A stretch of DNA of 64,000 nucleotides from Pseudonocardia sp. 73-21 (GCF_001899645.1 NZ_MKVV01000020.1:1-64000), one strand, 5' to 3'. Numbered from the stretch's first letter, positions 16,905 through 25,481 are shown. Numbers and translations: made by a program. The notes: generated by a model not told the origin, from the letters alone.

Positions 16905-17714
16905 ATGAGCGTCACCCTGCGCGGCGTCAATCTGGGCTACATGCAGCTTGACCTGTCGCTGCTGTCGAACCGCGAGCAGAACGTCGGGGTCACCTACCAG
17001 TGTCCGGCCCTCGCCTACATCATCGAAACCCCGGAAGGACGCATCCTCTGGGAGACCGGGATCTCCGCACAAGCACGCCAGGAATGGCTACCGGAATGGC
17101 AGGAGGCCGTCAGCCTGGCGAACCTCGCCCCCGAGGCGTTCATCGAGCGGCGACTCGCCACGATGGGCCTGGGCCCCGACGACTTCCGCTACGTGGTCCT
17201 CGGCCACCTGCACACCGACCACGCGGGCGGCCTGCGGCTGTTCGAGGACGCCGGCGCCGAGATCGTCGTCCACGAGCGCGAGTACGCCCATGTCATGGCG
17301 ATGCAGGACGCCGCCGACTTCTTCAACCCGGTCGACTGGGCCTTTCTCGGCTCGAAGAAACCCACGCTGGTCTCCGACGCCGGCACCGAGATGGCCGGTG
17401 GCATCCGCCTCGTCCACCTTCCCGGACACACCCCCGGGCAGATGGCCATGCAGCTGCAGCTGGAGAACACCGGCACCGTGCTGCTCACCTCCGACGCGCT
17501 CTACCACCACGACAACTACGCCGAACCCGTCGCAGCGCCCCAGATCTACTGGGACCTCGACCAGTGGAACTCCTCGCTGAACAAGCTGACCAAGATCGCC
17601 CAGGAGAGCGACGCCTGGGTCTTCCCAGGGCACGACGACACCGGGATCGCGCACTTCGACGGCAAACACGAACTTCGGGCCATCCAGTTCACACCGGAGC
17701 ACATCTACGCCTGA
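16905..17714 (+). CDS. Metallo-beta-lactamase-fold hydrolase, lactonase type
   Basis: 269 aa. Metal motif HLHTDHAGG (His101, His103, Asp105, His106), then LPGHTPGQM (His), a later SDALYHHDNY stretch carrying the bridging Asp, and a PGHDD His near the end. This is the N-acyl-homoserine-lactonase/GumP-like branch of the fold. Co-transcription with the BVMO suggests it opens the lactone made by that enzyme to a hydroxyacid. An alternative is quorum quenching, but the context favours catabolism. RBS-like GATCGGAGC precedes the ATG. Confidence 0.82.
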   Translation: MSVTLRGVNLGYMQLDLSLLSNREQNVGVTYQCPALAYIIETPEGRILWETGISAQARQEWLPEWQEAVSLANLAPEAFIERRLATMGLGPDDFRYVVLGHLHTDHAGGLRLFEDAGAEIVVHEREYAHVMAMQDAADFFNPVDWAFLGSKKPTLVSDAGTEMAGGIRLVHLPGHTPGQMAMQLQLENTGTVLLTSDALYHHDNYAEPVAAPQIYWDLDQWNSSLNKLTKIAQESDAWVFPGHDDTGIAHFDGKHELRAIQFTPEHIYA

Positions 17715-17733
17715 TCAACGACCTGAGGAGTCT

Positions 17734-17991
17734 GTGCGGCTGTCGCCGGCGCGCTCGTTTCAGCCACCACGCCCTGCTCGGCGGGGGTGGTGGCTGAATC
17801 GGGCAAGGACCGCGACGAGCACCGAACTCGACCTCGGCAACGGCAACGGCAAAGCCGAGGCCCTACGCGAACGCATCCTTGCCCTACGCGACGACATCGA
17901 GGTGGATGCCACCGTCTCCGTCAGGACCGGCACGCTCGGAATCCTCAGCGTCAGCGCACCGGGCACTCCGATGGGTGGCCAACGAGATTGA
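17734..17991 (+). CDS. Possible small protein or gene remnant, unrecognised
   Basis: An 85-codon frame starting with GTG. Residues 28-80 have coding-like codon use (ELDLGNGNGKAEALRER, then DATVSVRTGTLGILSV), but the first 27 residues run through a strong hairpin and look non-coding. It may be the C-terminus of a lost gene. No family was recognised. Confidence 0.3.
   Translation: MRLSPARSFQPPRPARRGWWLNRARTATSTELDLGNGNGKAEALRERILALRDDIEVDATVSVRTGTLGILSVSAPGTPMGGQRD
17761..17796. terminator. 10-bp stem hairpin after the BVMO-lactonase operon
   Basis: CAGCCACCAC (17761-17770) pairs perfectly with GTGGTGGCTG (17787-17796) around a 16-base GC-rich loop, 47 bases after the lactonase stop. There is no T-run, as is common for terminators in high-GC actinobacteria. 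Position and perfect stem make transcription termination likely. Confidence 0.6.
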
Positions 17992-18436
17992 TCGCCGAGT
18001 CGGCGCGGAGGTCAAAGCGAACGGGCGGGCTGGAAACCTTCCACACGTCCTGGACCGAAGCGCGAGATGCAGACGGAGGTGTCCCGACCCGGGGATGCTC
18101 CGTGCCAACCTTCCACGGATCGGCAGCGGACATGGCCGCAGTCTCCGCGTCTCACGCCGCCGTCAGGCTGCCTCAGTTCCGACCCGGCCGCTGCGACGAG
18201 CGGGCGGTGACGGTCTCCCAAGGCGCCGTTCTCGTGACAGTCCCTGTCGCGCGGGTGGGCCGATCGTGGGCTCAGCCGACGGGAAGTCGGTTCTCGGCCG
18301 CGGCGAGGGGGTCGTCGGCCGGGTGCTGCAGCATCTCGTGCAGGGAGCGGCGCCGGACGCCCGTGTTCCGCCGCGGGCACAGGGCCAGGTGCAGGCCGAG
18401 GCGCCCATCCCTTGCCCGTGATGCTTGGCTGGAAGT
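17992..18436. other. Spacer without a supported gene
   Basis: About 445 bases with no domain-bearing frame on either strand. It must contain the promoter of the epimerase gene that follows, but no clear -35/-10 pair was picked out. Confidence 0.45.
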
Positions 18437-19348
18437 ATGCGGATCTTCTTCACCGGTGGCAGCGGCAAAGCCGGACACCACGTAGCCCCCTACCTCGCCT
18501 CGCGCGGCCACCAGGTCACCAACGCCGACCTCACCCCGCTCGGCCACGCCGACGTCACCGACCTGCGGGTCGACCTCACCAATGCAGGTGAGGTGTACTC
18601 GGCCCTGGCCGGCGTCCCGACGCAGGACGACTTCGACGACCCCGGCCCCACACCGCACGGCGGGTCGGCCTACGACGCGGTCGTCCACTTCGCCGCGATC
18701 CCCCGTCCCCTGCTCACCTCCGATCAGGCGACCTACGCGACCAACGTCCTCGCCCACTACAACGTCCTGGAGGCCGCCACCGCCCTCGGCGTCCGCAAGA
18801 TCGTGTTCGCCTCCTCGGAAACGACCTACGGCATCTGCTTCGGGCGCGGCGAGCGCAGACCCCTCTACGTCCCGGTCGACGAGGAACACCCGGTCGTCCC
18901 TGAGGACTCCTACGCGATGTCGAAGGTCGCGGGAGAGGTGACCGCGCGGTCCTTCCACGCCCGCACCGGCGCCGACGTGTACGGGCTGCGCATCAACAAC
19001 GTCATCGAACCCCACGAGTACGCCGAGCTGTTCCCGGCCTTCCTCGACGACCCGGCGCTGCGCAGGCGCAACCTCTTCGCCTACATCGACACCCGCGACC
19101 TCGGGCAGATGACGCTGCGCTGCCTGGAGACCGACGGACTCGGCTTCGAGGTGTTCAACGTCGCCAACGCCGACATGTCGGTCGCCGCGACCACGAGCGA
19201 GATCATCGACCGGTTCTACGACGGGGTGGAGGTGCGTCGCCCGATGGGCCGGGACGAGACGTTCTACAGCATCGACAAGGCCCGCAGACTGCTCGGCTAC
19301 GAGCCGGAGCACTCCTGGCGCGACGTGCTTCCCGACCCGACCACCTGA
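18437..19348 (+). CDS. NAD-dependent epimerase/dehydratase family protein (extended SDR)
   Basis: 303 aa from the ATG at 18437, after a GGAAG ribosome site that is close (about 5 bases). N-terminal TGGSGKAG binds the dinucleotide. VHFAAIPRP, the ASSETTYG stretch (Ser) and DSYAMSK (YxxxK) form the catalytic core. The C-terminal part (INNVIEPHEYAELFP) is typical of sugar-nucleotide or uronate dehydrogenase-like extended SDRs. Substrate unknown. It stands alone, with no sugar genes beside it except the deacetylase 500 bases on. Confidence 0.85.
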   Translation: MRIFFTGGSGKAGHHVAPYLASRGHQVTNADLTPLGHADVTDLRVDLTNAGEVYSALAGVPTQDDFDDPGPTPHGGSAYDAVVHFAAIPRPLLTSDQATYATNVLAHYNVLEAATALGVRKIVFASSETTYGICFGRGERRPLYVPVDEEHPVVPEDSYAMSKVAGEVTARSFHARTGADVYGLRINNVIEPHEYAELFPAFLDDPALRRRNLFAYIDTRDLGQMTLRCLETDGLGFEVFNVANADMSVAATTSEIIDRFYDGVEVRRPMGRDETFYSIDKARRLLGYEPEHSWRDVLPDPTT

Positions 19349-19406
19349 CTGTCCACCCCCGGGACCGTCGGCAGGGCGACCTCCCGGCCTGTCGTGACCT
19401 GGCTCC

Positions 19407-19590
19407 TCAGAACAACGCGGTGGCAACGCCGCCCGCTCCGGCGGTGGTGGTCGTGGGCCAATGCAAAGCACAGGCCGGCGGAGAGCCCGGCGAGGACGAG
19501 GGCGGCGTCGGCCGCACGGTTCCACCGGCGCTCGGACCGTCGCGCGCGGCGGGCGATCGAGACGATGCGTCGGTCGCGGTCGCTGAGCAT
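19407..19590 (-). pseudogene. Decayed DUF3040-family gene
   Basis: Starting at ATG 19590 it reads MLSDRDRRIVS, then ARRSERRWNRAADAAL and LSAGLCFALA, closely matching the intact DUF3040 gene at 25794. About 15 residues of the N-terminal acidic helix are missing. After CFALA the frame shifts; the other frame continues TTTTAGAGGVATALF to a stop at 19407. It is a deletion plus frameshift copy of the same family. A perfect DosR-type box still stands 87 bases before its start. Confidence 0.75.
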
Positions 19591-19676
19591 GGGTGTCTCC
19601 GGCGGGTGCAGCCGCGGCTCGCCCGCGGCGGACTGTTGTTGGAACCGATGCTGCGCCGGACGACTCAGCGGGATAA

Positions 19677-19690
19677 GGGCCGGATGTCCC
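19677..19690 (-). promoter_or_regulatory. DosR/DevR-type box (before decayed DUF3040 gene)
   Basis: Minus-strand GGGACATCCGGCCC fits GGGAC-N4-G-GCCC, the core of the mycobacterial DosR box, at every defined position. It lies 87 bases before the decayed DUF3040 start. See the finding on the island for the other copies. Confidence 0.65.
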
Positions 19691-19838
19691 CGTGCGGTGG
19701 GCCGGATGGGCATGCGCGTCCGCTGGGCCCATCGGAGCCAGATAGGTGCCGTCCGACCCGGATCGGCACCGCCCGCGACGGCGGACCGTTGAGGGGGCCG
19801 ACCGACGGCCGGGTAGCGAGCGGGTAGGTGGGATCGCC

Positions 19839-21227
19839 ATGGGGCCAGGTCCGAGGACACGGGTTCGGTTCAGGTCCGCGCTGGTCGCGATCGCTGTGCT
19901 CGGCACCGCCGTCGCCGGTGCCCTCGTCGCGGTGTCGCCGGCCGCCGCCGCGGATCTCCCGCCGGCCCGGGCGACGGTGTTCACCCGCGGGTACGACACG
20001 TCCACGAAGCTCGTCACGCTGACGATGGACGCCGACTGGTACACCCCGGGTGACGTGCCGCGCGTGCTGCAGATCCTGCGCGACAACGGCATCACCGCCG
20101 GGTTCGCGCTGACCGGCCGCTATGCGGAGCGCTACCCCGACCAGGCACGCGCGATCGTCGCCGCCGGGCACAAGCTGATCAACCACAGCTACGACCATCC
20201 GTACTTCACGCAGCTGACCCGGGCCCAGCGGTTCTCCGAGCTCGACCGGGCCGAGGCGGCCTACAACCGCATCGGCCTCACCTCCGACGGGTGGTTCCGG
20301 GCGCCGTACCGGGACGGCTACGTCGACCCGGGCGTCACCGCCGACCTGGCCGCCCGCGGTTACTTCATCGGCTTCGACTGGACCTTCGACACCACCGGCT
20401 ACCTCGGCGTGGGCCAGGACGTGATCCTCGACCGGGTGCGCCGCTACACCGTGCCGGGCGCCACGGTGCTCATGCACCTGAGCTCCGACTCGACCGACAC
20501 CGCCGCCCTGCCCCAGGTGATCGCGACGTTGCGGTCGATGGGGTACGGGTTCACCGACCCCTACCGGACGGTGACGACGGGCTCGATCGCGGCGCACTAC
20601 GCCGCGCTGGGTGCGCAGCGCTCCGCGTTGGGGCCGCCCCGCACCGGGGAGATGGTGGCCTCGGTGGCCGGCACCGCCGTCCAGTGGTTCCGCACGGGAC
20701 GGATCTACTGGCGCGGCGACGTCGGTGCGCACGAGGTGCACGGGGCCATCGCCGGGCGCTACGTGGAGTTCGGCTCGATAGGCTCGTTCCTGGGCTTCCC
20801 GGTGACCGACGAGACGACGACACCGGACGGGCTGGGGCGGTTCAACCATTTCGTCGGCGGCGGTTCGATCTACTGGACGCCGGTCACCGGTGCGCACGAG
20901 GTGCACGGGTGGATCCGTGTCGAGTGGGCCGCGCTGGGCTGGGAGCGCGGGATCCTCGGCTACCCGGTCGGCGACGAGGTGTCCGTGGTCGGCGGCCGGG
21001 CATCGGCCTTCCAGAAGGGCACCGTCTACTGGTCGGCGGCCACCGGCGCGCACGAGGTGCACGGGGCCATCCTCGGCCGCTACCTGCAGCTCGGCGGCAC
21101 CGCGAGCAGGCTGCGGCTGCCGCTGTCGGACGAGTACACGGTCGCCGGCGGGCGGCGCAGCGACTTCCAGGGCGGGTCGCTGTCGTGGAACGCCGCGACG
21201 GGAGCGGTCACCGTGCTGTACCGGTGA
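19839..21227 (+). CDS. Secreted polysaccharide deacetylase with C-terminal LGFP repeats
   Basis: 462 aa from the ATG at 19839 (GGTGGGATCG upstream). Signal peptide about residues 1-38 (basic RTRVRFR, hydrophobic core, SPAAAAD cleavage region). NodB-type carbohydrate esterase 4 domain at about 55-245: Asp64/Asp66 in TMDADW, His116 and His120 in NHSYDHPY, RAPYRDG, DWTFDT and LMHLS. Residues 250-460 hold LGFP-type repeats (WFRTGRIYWRGDVGAHEVHG, three or four units), which bind the actinobacterial cell wall. Likely removes acetyl groups from peptidoglycan or another surface glycan. Confidence 0.88.
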   Translation: MGPGPRTRVRFRSALVAIAVLGTAVAGALVAVSPAAAADLPPARATVFTRGYDTSTKLVTLTMDADWYTPGDVPRVLQILRDNGITAGFALTGRYAERYPDQARAIVAAGHKLINHSYDHPYFTQLTRAQRFSELDRAEAAYNRIGLTSDGWFRAPYRDGYVDPGVTADLAARGYFIGFDWTFDTTGYLGVGQDVILDRVRRYTVPGATVLMHLSSDSTDTAALPQVIATLRSMGYGFTDPYRTVTTGSIAAHYAALGAQRSALGPPRTGEMVASVAGTAVQWFRTGRIYWRGDVGAHEVHGAIAGRYVEFGSIGSFLGFPVTDETTTPDGLGRFNHFVGGGSIYWTPVTGAHEVHGWIRVEWAALGWERGILGYPVGDEVSVVGGRASAFQKGTVYWSAATGAHEVHGAILGRYLQLGGTASRLRLPLSDEYTVAGGRRSDFQGGSLSWNAATGAVTVLYR

Positions 21228-21341
21228 CCACGGTCGGACGGCGCCCCGATGCTGTCGGCGCGCCGCGGCCCCTGCAGGACCGCCCTTCGCGGGCGGCAGG
21301 CCGATCGACGCGGCGTGGTGACGGACGACCGGGCCTGTCGG

Positions 21342-21404
21342 CGGGCCGGCGAGATGCCGATGTTCGCTGATCCGGACGGCAACCCGATCGGGCTGTTCAC
21401 ATAG
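21342..21404 (+). pseudogene. C-terminal scrap of a VOC/glyoxalase gene
   Basis: EMPMFADPDGNPIGLFT followed by TAG (21402-21404) is the standard final strand of small VOC proteins, with nothing of the family before it. It is one of several VOC scraps in the window, here between the deacetylase and Hsp20 genes. Confidence 0.6.
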
Positions 21405-21521
21405 GCGTGATCTCCAGCGCAGACCAGCACGAGCTCGGCGGCTGGGGGCCACCGCCTCGGTGGTCGGGCCCGCGAGCCGTACATGTCAGCCGCCATGAGG
21501 AGACCGAGGGCTGAAGGTTCG

Positions 21522-21535
21522 GGGACCTTCGGCCC
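21522..21535 (+). promoter_or_regulatory. DosR/DevR-type box before hsp20
   Basis: GGGACCTTCGGCCC, extended as TTCG in front and CCGG behind, closely resembles the DosR site before mycobacterial hspX. It ends 71 bases before the Hsp20 ATG. Confidence 0.75.
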
Positions 21536-21606
21536 CGGTGTCGGTCGGTGGTGGAGGGGAGCCTTGGAGCTGTCCGTGTGATGCAGCTACCAGGAGGTCA
21601 CCATCC

Positions 21607-22080
21607 ATGAGTACCTTGACCCGTCGCGATCGCGGCGCCGAGATGGCCCGCCGTTTCCCGATGATGGACGGCGTGTTCGAGGAGTGGTTGCGGTCGCTGC
21701 CGATGCGGCGGCCGTTCGGGTTGGGCTGGGACTGGCCCGGCGAGGACCTGATCCGGGTGGACGAGTTCCGGGACGGTGACACCGAGGTGATCCGCGCCGA
21801 GATGCCCGGCATCGACCCCGCGAAGGATGTGGAGCTGACGGTGGCCGACGGGGTGCTTCGGATCAAGGCCGAGCGCCGCGTCGACGAGAAGTCCGAGGAC
21901 AAGGGTTACACCCGTCACGAGATGCGGTACGGCAGCATGACCCGCACGCTGCCGCTGCCGGAGGGTGTGCAGGAGAAGGACATCTCGGCCGCCTACAAGG
22001 ACGGCATCCTGGAGGTCAGGGTTCCGATCCCAGCCCGGCCGGACAAGTCCGAGCCCACGAAGATCGCGATCAAGACCTGA
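21607..22080 (+). CDS. Hsp20/alpha-crystallin family small heat shock protein
   Basis: 157 aa, start ATG 21607 with CAGGAGGTC 9 bases upstream. The alpha-crystallin domain spans about residues 48-140: DLIRVDEF, AEMPGIDPAKDVELTV, VLRIKAERR, the YGSMTRTLPLPEGV strand and the DGILEVRVPIP strand, followed by a basic tail. ATP-independent holdase chaperone forming oligomers. Homologue of mycobacterial HspX-type proteins, which are classic hypoxia/dormancy products. A DosR-type box precedes it and a strong terminator follows, so it is monocistronic. Confidence 0.95.
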   Translation: MSTLTRRDRGAEMARRFPMMDGVFEEWLRSLPMRRPFGLGWDWPGEDLIRVDEFRDGDTEVIRAEMPGIDPAKDVELTVADGVLRIKAERRVDEKSEDKGYTRHEMRYGSMTRTLPLPEGVQEKDISAAYKDGILEVRVPIPARPDKSEPTKIAIKT

Positions 22081-22099
22081 CGCGGTCTGAATGATGCCC

Positions 22100-22130
22100 A
22101 GTCCGGTGCACGCGCAGCGTGCACCGGACT
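22100..22130. terminator. 12-bp perfect hairpin terminator after hsp20
   Basis: AGTCCGGTGCAC (22100-22111) and GTGCACCGGACT (22119-22130) pair completely around a 7-base loop, 20 bases after the Hsp20 stop. A long GC-rich stem without a T-run is typical of high-GC actinobacteria. Confidence 0.8.
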
Positions 22131-22225
22131 GTCGTGTGCGTCGCGTCTCCGCGGCTCCGGGGGAGAGCGGCGTCGCGCCCGACCATGCCACCCCTACGGC
22201 CGTCGCCCGCGACCTGGACGGCACA

Positions 22226-22330
22226 GCCAATGCCCTGACACCGTGCGGGAAGGTCCAGACGATCAGCGGCATCCCGAGTCGGCGGGCGTCTGCACGGACC
22301 TGCCCCACGTCGGTCGTGATGGGCTGACGA
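22226..22330 (-). pseudogene. Fragment resembling a DhnA-type (class I) aldolase
   Basis: Minus-strand DVGQVRADARRLGMPLIVW followed by TFPHG resembles the short conserved strand-loop of DhnA/FBA class I aldolases (usual ending WxYPRG). About 30 residues are recognisable. It is joined directly to the permease remnant, marking a recombination joint. Confidence 0.4.
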
Positions 22331-22705
22331 CCGTCAGGACCGACCCGGAGACCACGGCCGCGATCGCGACGGCGTTGCCGGCCCGCTGGCCGCCGGAGAT
22401 CGCGTTGGCCGGGTCGGTGAACGGCGGGGTCGAGGTCTGGAGCGCGGCGTCGGGCACCGTGCCGAACACCGTCAGCGTGCCGAGGATGTAGACCACCGCG
22501 CAGCCGAGCGTGCCCAGCACCGTGGCGTGGCCGACGTTCTTCGCCGGGTTGCGGACGCGGCCCGCGGCCACCGACGCCGGCTCGATGCCGAGGTAGCTGA
22601 ACAGCGCGATCGCCGCTGCAGCGGAGATCGCCCGGCCACCGAGCCGCCCGTGGCGTTGAACGCGCCGAAGTTCGCGCTCTTGATGAACAGCGGTGGCCGT
22701 CGGCA
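22331..22705 (-). pseudogene. Remnant of an APC-family amino-acid permease
   Basis: Two minus-strand frames carry adjoining permease segments: FIKSANFGAFNATGGSVAG (about 22640-22705), then, after a shift, AAAAIALFSYLGIEPASVAA, AGRVRNPAKNVGHATVLG and GCAVVYILGTLTVFGTV, ending near SGGQRAGNAVAIAAVVSG. These are typical of the APC superfamily around helices 6-8. Both ends are missing. Confidence 0.7.
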
Positions 22706-22956
22706 GACCGAAGGTGCGCGCTTCTCCGGTGTGAATGTTCTCGAGCCCGCCCAGGCGACGTCGCGTCGGTCTCGACCAGGTCGACCAGGGCGGTGATGGA
22801 CCGCTGGTCGTGCGGACGGGTGCTGGCCGGGGAGCTGGCCGCCGCCGGGTGGGACCCGGACGCCCCGGAGAGGAGCCCGCAGCCGAGTGCGGAGCCCGAC
22901 ATGGAGGCGCTCATGGAGGTGGTCGAGCGCGCGATCAACGGCGTCGGGCTGCCCGA

Positions 22957-23856
22957 CTACACCGGGGTTCCGGACTCCGGGGTCGCGGCCGGACCGCCGA
23001 TCACCTCGTCGACCAGGCCGTGGGCCCCACCGGTCGGGACCGGCCGCGTGACGTCGGCCGCCTGCCCGCCCCCGGACGGTTCCGCGGCCGCGGATGCGGC
23101 CTCGCGCGCGAGGAAGGTGCCCAGCTCGCCGATGGTGCTCATCAGCGGCGCCGGGAAGACGACCGTCGAGTTCTGGTCGACGCCGATCTCCACGAGGCTC
23201 TGCAGGTTGCGCAGCTGCAGGGCCAGCGAGTGCTGCATCATGACGTCCGAGGCCTCGCCGAGGGCGGTGGCGGCGAGCGACTCGCCCTGCGCGTTGATGA
23301 TCTTGGCGCGTTTCTCGCGCTCGGCCTCGGCCTGCCGGGCCATGGCGCGCTTCATGCTGTCGGGCAGCTGGATGTCCTTGAGCTCGACCAGGGTGACCTC
23401 GACGCCCCACTCGACGGTGGTGACGTCGAGGATCTCGCGGATGTCGCCGTTGATCCGGTCGGTCTCCGACAGTGTCTCGTCGAGGGTGTGCCGGCCGACG
23501 ACCTTGCGCAGCGTGGTCTGGGCGATCTGGTCGATCGCGGCGCGGACGTTCTCGATGGCCACGACGGACTTCACGGGGTCGACGACGCGGTAGTAGGCCA
23601 CCGCGGAGACGTCGACGCTGACGTTGTCGCGGGTGATGATGCCCTGCGACTGGATCGGCACCGTCACCACCCGCAGTGAGGCCCGGTGCAGGACGTCGAC
23701 GATCGGGATGATCAGGCGCAGTCCCGGTTCGCGGACGGTCTGCAGGCGGCCGAGGCGCAGCAGCACGCCGCGTTCGTACTGCTTGACGACCCGGACCGCC
23801 GCCGCCAGCAGGAGCAGCACGACGGCGGCGACGGCGATGATGACGGTGGGGGTCAT
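22957..23856 (-). CDS. SPFH/band 7 (stomatin-like) membrane protein
   Basis: 299 aa from the ATG at 23856. Upstream in-frame starts would precede the membrane helix with Arg/Pro-rich non-family sequence. One N-terminal helix (about residues 3-22) is followed by a band 7 domain: VKQYERGVLLRLGRL, GIITRDNVSVDVSAV, AIENVRAAIDQIAQTTLRKV and LDETLSETDRINGDI. A long Ala/Glu-rich coiled segment (ARQAEAEREKRAKIINAQGE) and a Pro/Gly-rich tail follow. Such proteins form membrane-bound rings tied to lipid microdomains and protease control. No NfeD partner gene is adjacent. Confidence 0.9.
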   Translation of the reverse strand: MTPTVIIAVAAVVLLLLAAAVRVVKQYERGVLLRLGRLQTVREPGLRLIIPIVDVLHRASLRVVTVPIQSQGIITRDNVSVDVSAVAYYRVVDPVKSVVAIENVRAAIDQIAQTTLRKVVGRHTLDETLSETDRINGDIREILDVTTVEWGVEVTLVELKDIQLPDSMKRAMARQAEAEREKRAKIINAQGESLAATALGEASDVMMQHSLALQLRNLQSLVEIGVDQNSTVVFPAPLMSTIGELGTFLAREAASAAAEPSGGGQAADVTRPVPTGGAHGLVDEVIGGPAATPESGTPV

Positions 23857-24013
23857 CGGATGCTCCGCGGTTGATGGGGAGGGCCTGCCGGACCGGTCCA
23901 GACTCCGCCCGCATCCGGGAACCGGGTAGGGCACAAGGTCTCGCGTCACCGGGCCCCGATCCCGCGGCGGGGGTGCCGCGCGAGGAGGTGCCCACCTCTG
24001 CCCGGGCCTGGAC

Positions 24014-24292
24014 GTGCGCGGGTTGGTGGAGTACCTCGTCGGCACTCTGGAGCAGCTGGGAGGCGTCGCAGCCGGCGGAGCGGCCGACGCCCCCGCCGTT
24101 CCGGGGCCGGCCAGGGCCGCCGGCTACCGGGCCACCGCGGTACGGGCCGTGGACGGATGGGCGGTAACCGGGCGCCTCGACACCGAGTACCCGATGCCCT
24201 GGGGTGCCAGCACGGGCCGGATGCTCGCGGAGTTCCTGGTGGTCGAGCAGGTCGCCCACGGTGGAACCTCGCGCAGGCCACCGGCCAGTTGA
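24014..24292 (+). CDS. Possible protein fragment of unknown family
   Basis: A 92-codon GTG frame reading LVEYLVGTLEQLGGVAA, then ATAVRAVDGWAVTGRLD, then GRMLAEFLVVEQV. The codon pattern is coding-like but the last ten residues run into a different frame. No family was recognised. It may be the front of a gene whose remainder was replaced by the kinase fragment that follows. Confidence 0.3.
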   Translation: MRGLVEYLVGTLEQLGGVAAGGAADAPAVPGPARAAGYRATAVRAVDGWAVTGRLDTEYPMPWGASTGRMLAEFLVVEQVAHGGTSRRPPAS

Positions 24293-24295
24293 TCA

Positions 24296-24762
24296 CGTGC
24301 GACGACGACGTCGTGGACTGGCGCACGATCAGCCAGATCCGCACGTCGATCTTCCAGCTCCACCAGACCTCCCACGATGCACCAGACGGGGTGCGGGCCC
24401 GACTGCTCGGCGTGGTCGCCGAGGTGACGCCGGCGCTGGGCCGCGACCCGGTGCTGCGGTTCAGTGGGTTGCTGGAGGACACGCTGCCCGCAGGGGTGGT
24501 CGAGGACCTGCTGGCGGTGCTGCGGGAGGCGTTGAGCAACGTCGCCCGCCACGCCCACGCGAGCTCCACCGAGGTCGACGTCGACGCGGGCCCCGCCGCG
24601 CTCACCCTCCAGGCCGTCGACGACGGGGTGGGTGTGCCCGACACCGGTCGCCGTAGCGGCCTGGACAACCTGCGCCGCCGCGCCGAGCACCACGGCGGCA
24701 CCCTCACCCTCACACACCGGGCGCCGAGCGGTACCCGCCTGTGCTGGACGGTCCCGATCTGA
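24296..24762 (+). pseudogene. C-terminal part of a DevS/DosS-like histidine kinase
   Basis: From about 24296 the frame reads WRTISQIRTSIFQL, matching the dimerisation helix just after the phospho-His of DevS-type kinases. The HATPase follows: LREALSNVARHAHAS (N box), DDGVGVP and GLDNLRRRAEHHGG (G boxes), and a normal end at 24762. The GAF sensor domains and the phospho-acceptor His are missing and there is no suitable start. It is the wreck of a DosS-type sensor inside an island of DosR-type genes. Confidence 0.75.
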
Positions 24763-24959
24763 AGGGCCGATGGCCCTACGTCCCGCCCGGGACGGGCACG
24801 GAGCCTGGAGGGGGATTCCGTGCCCGTACCCGGGTTCACCAGCGGCGCCGCGACACAGCAACGGAGCTGGTTCGCGGTGTCGCGGTCGAGCCGGCCGGGT
24901 CTGCGGTGTCGCGGACCCGGCCGGCCTCCCCCCTCACCGAGCGACGGAAGGCAACCACA

Positions 24960-25436
24960 TGAGCGTCTCGCCGCGCGACGAGGCGACCGCCGCCGACGCC
25001 GTGTGCGTCGTCGACCCGAGGTGGCGATCGCTGGCCCGGCTGGTCGAGGCGGCGCTGCCGTCGATGCTGCGCGACGTGCGTGACCTGCTGGCGGTCGACC
25101 ACCCCGAGCACCCGCGCCACCGCCCGCCCCAGGACCCGGCCACGCGGCGTCGTCGTCGACGGGGCGCACGTCCCGGGCTGGATGGCGGACTGGTGCCGTC
25201 GTTCGGGCGGGGCGCTGATGCTCGGCGCCGCGGCCGGGCCGGGCGGGCCGCTCGTGGGTGGGACCAGCCTGTTCGTCGCGCGGCCACCGTGGCGGACCCA
25301 CCATGCTCGTCCTGGGTGGCACCCGCGCCGGTGCTCCCGGCCGGCTCGGGCTGGTCGCCCTCAGCGCCCGGCAGCACGCACCCTGCCCGGTGCTGCTGGT
25401 CTCCCGGTTGGACCCCGTCACCACCCCGATCTGCTC
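24960..25436 (+). pseudogene. Decayed universal stress protein gene
   Basis: An ATG at 24960 with GGAAGG upstream starts MSVSPRDEATAADAV and PRWRSLARLVEAAL, resembling the N-terminus of an actinobacterial USP. The frame then breaks. Another frame near 25300 gives TMLVLGGTRAGAPGRLGLV and HAPCPVLLVSR, the typical C-terminal USP strand-loop-strand. At least two shifts separate the pieces, so no whole protein is made. Confidence 0.6.
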
Positions 25437-25481
25437 CGGGCAGACCGGCCCGGCCCTGACCGCCTCGACCGCCCTGTGGCG

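Noticed and set aside
22793-23593. A plus-strand gene running over the 3' half of the SPFH gene
   Set aside because: Only its first 55 codons look protein-like; the rest is antisense to the well-supported SPFH protein.
24763-24775. Another DosR-type box (GGGCC-GAT-GGCCC) after the kinase fragment
   Set aside because: It is one base too short for the 14-bp core and about 185 bases from the next start, so it was not counted.
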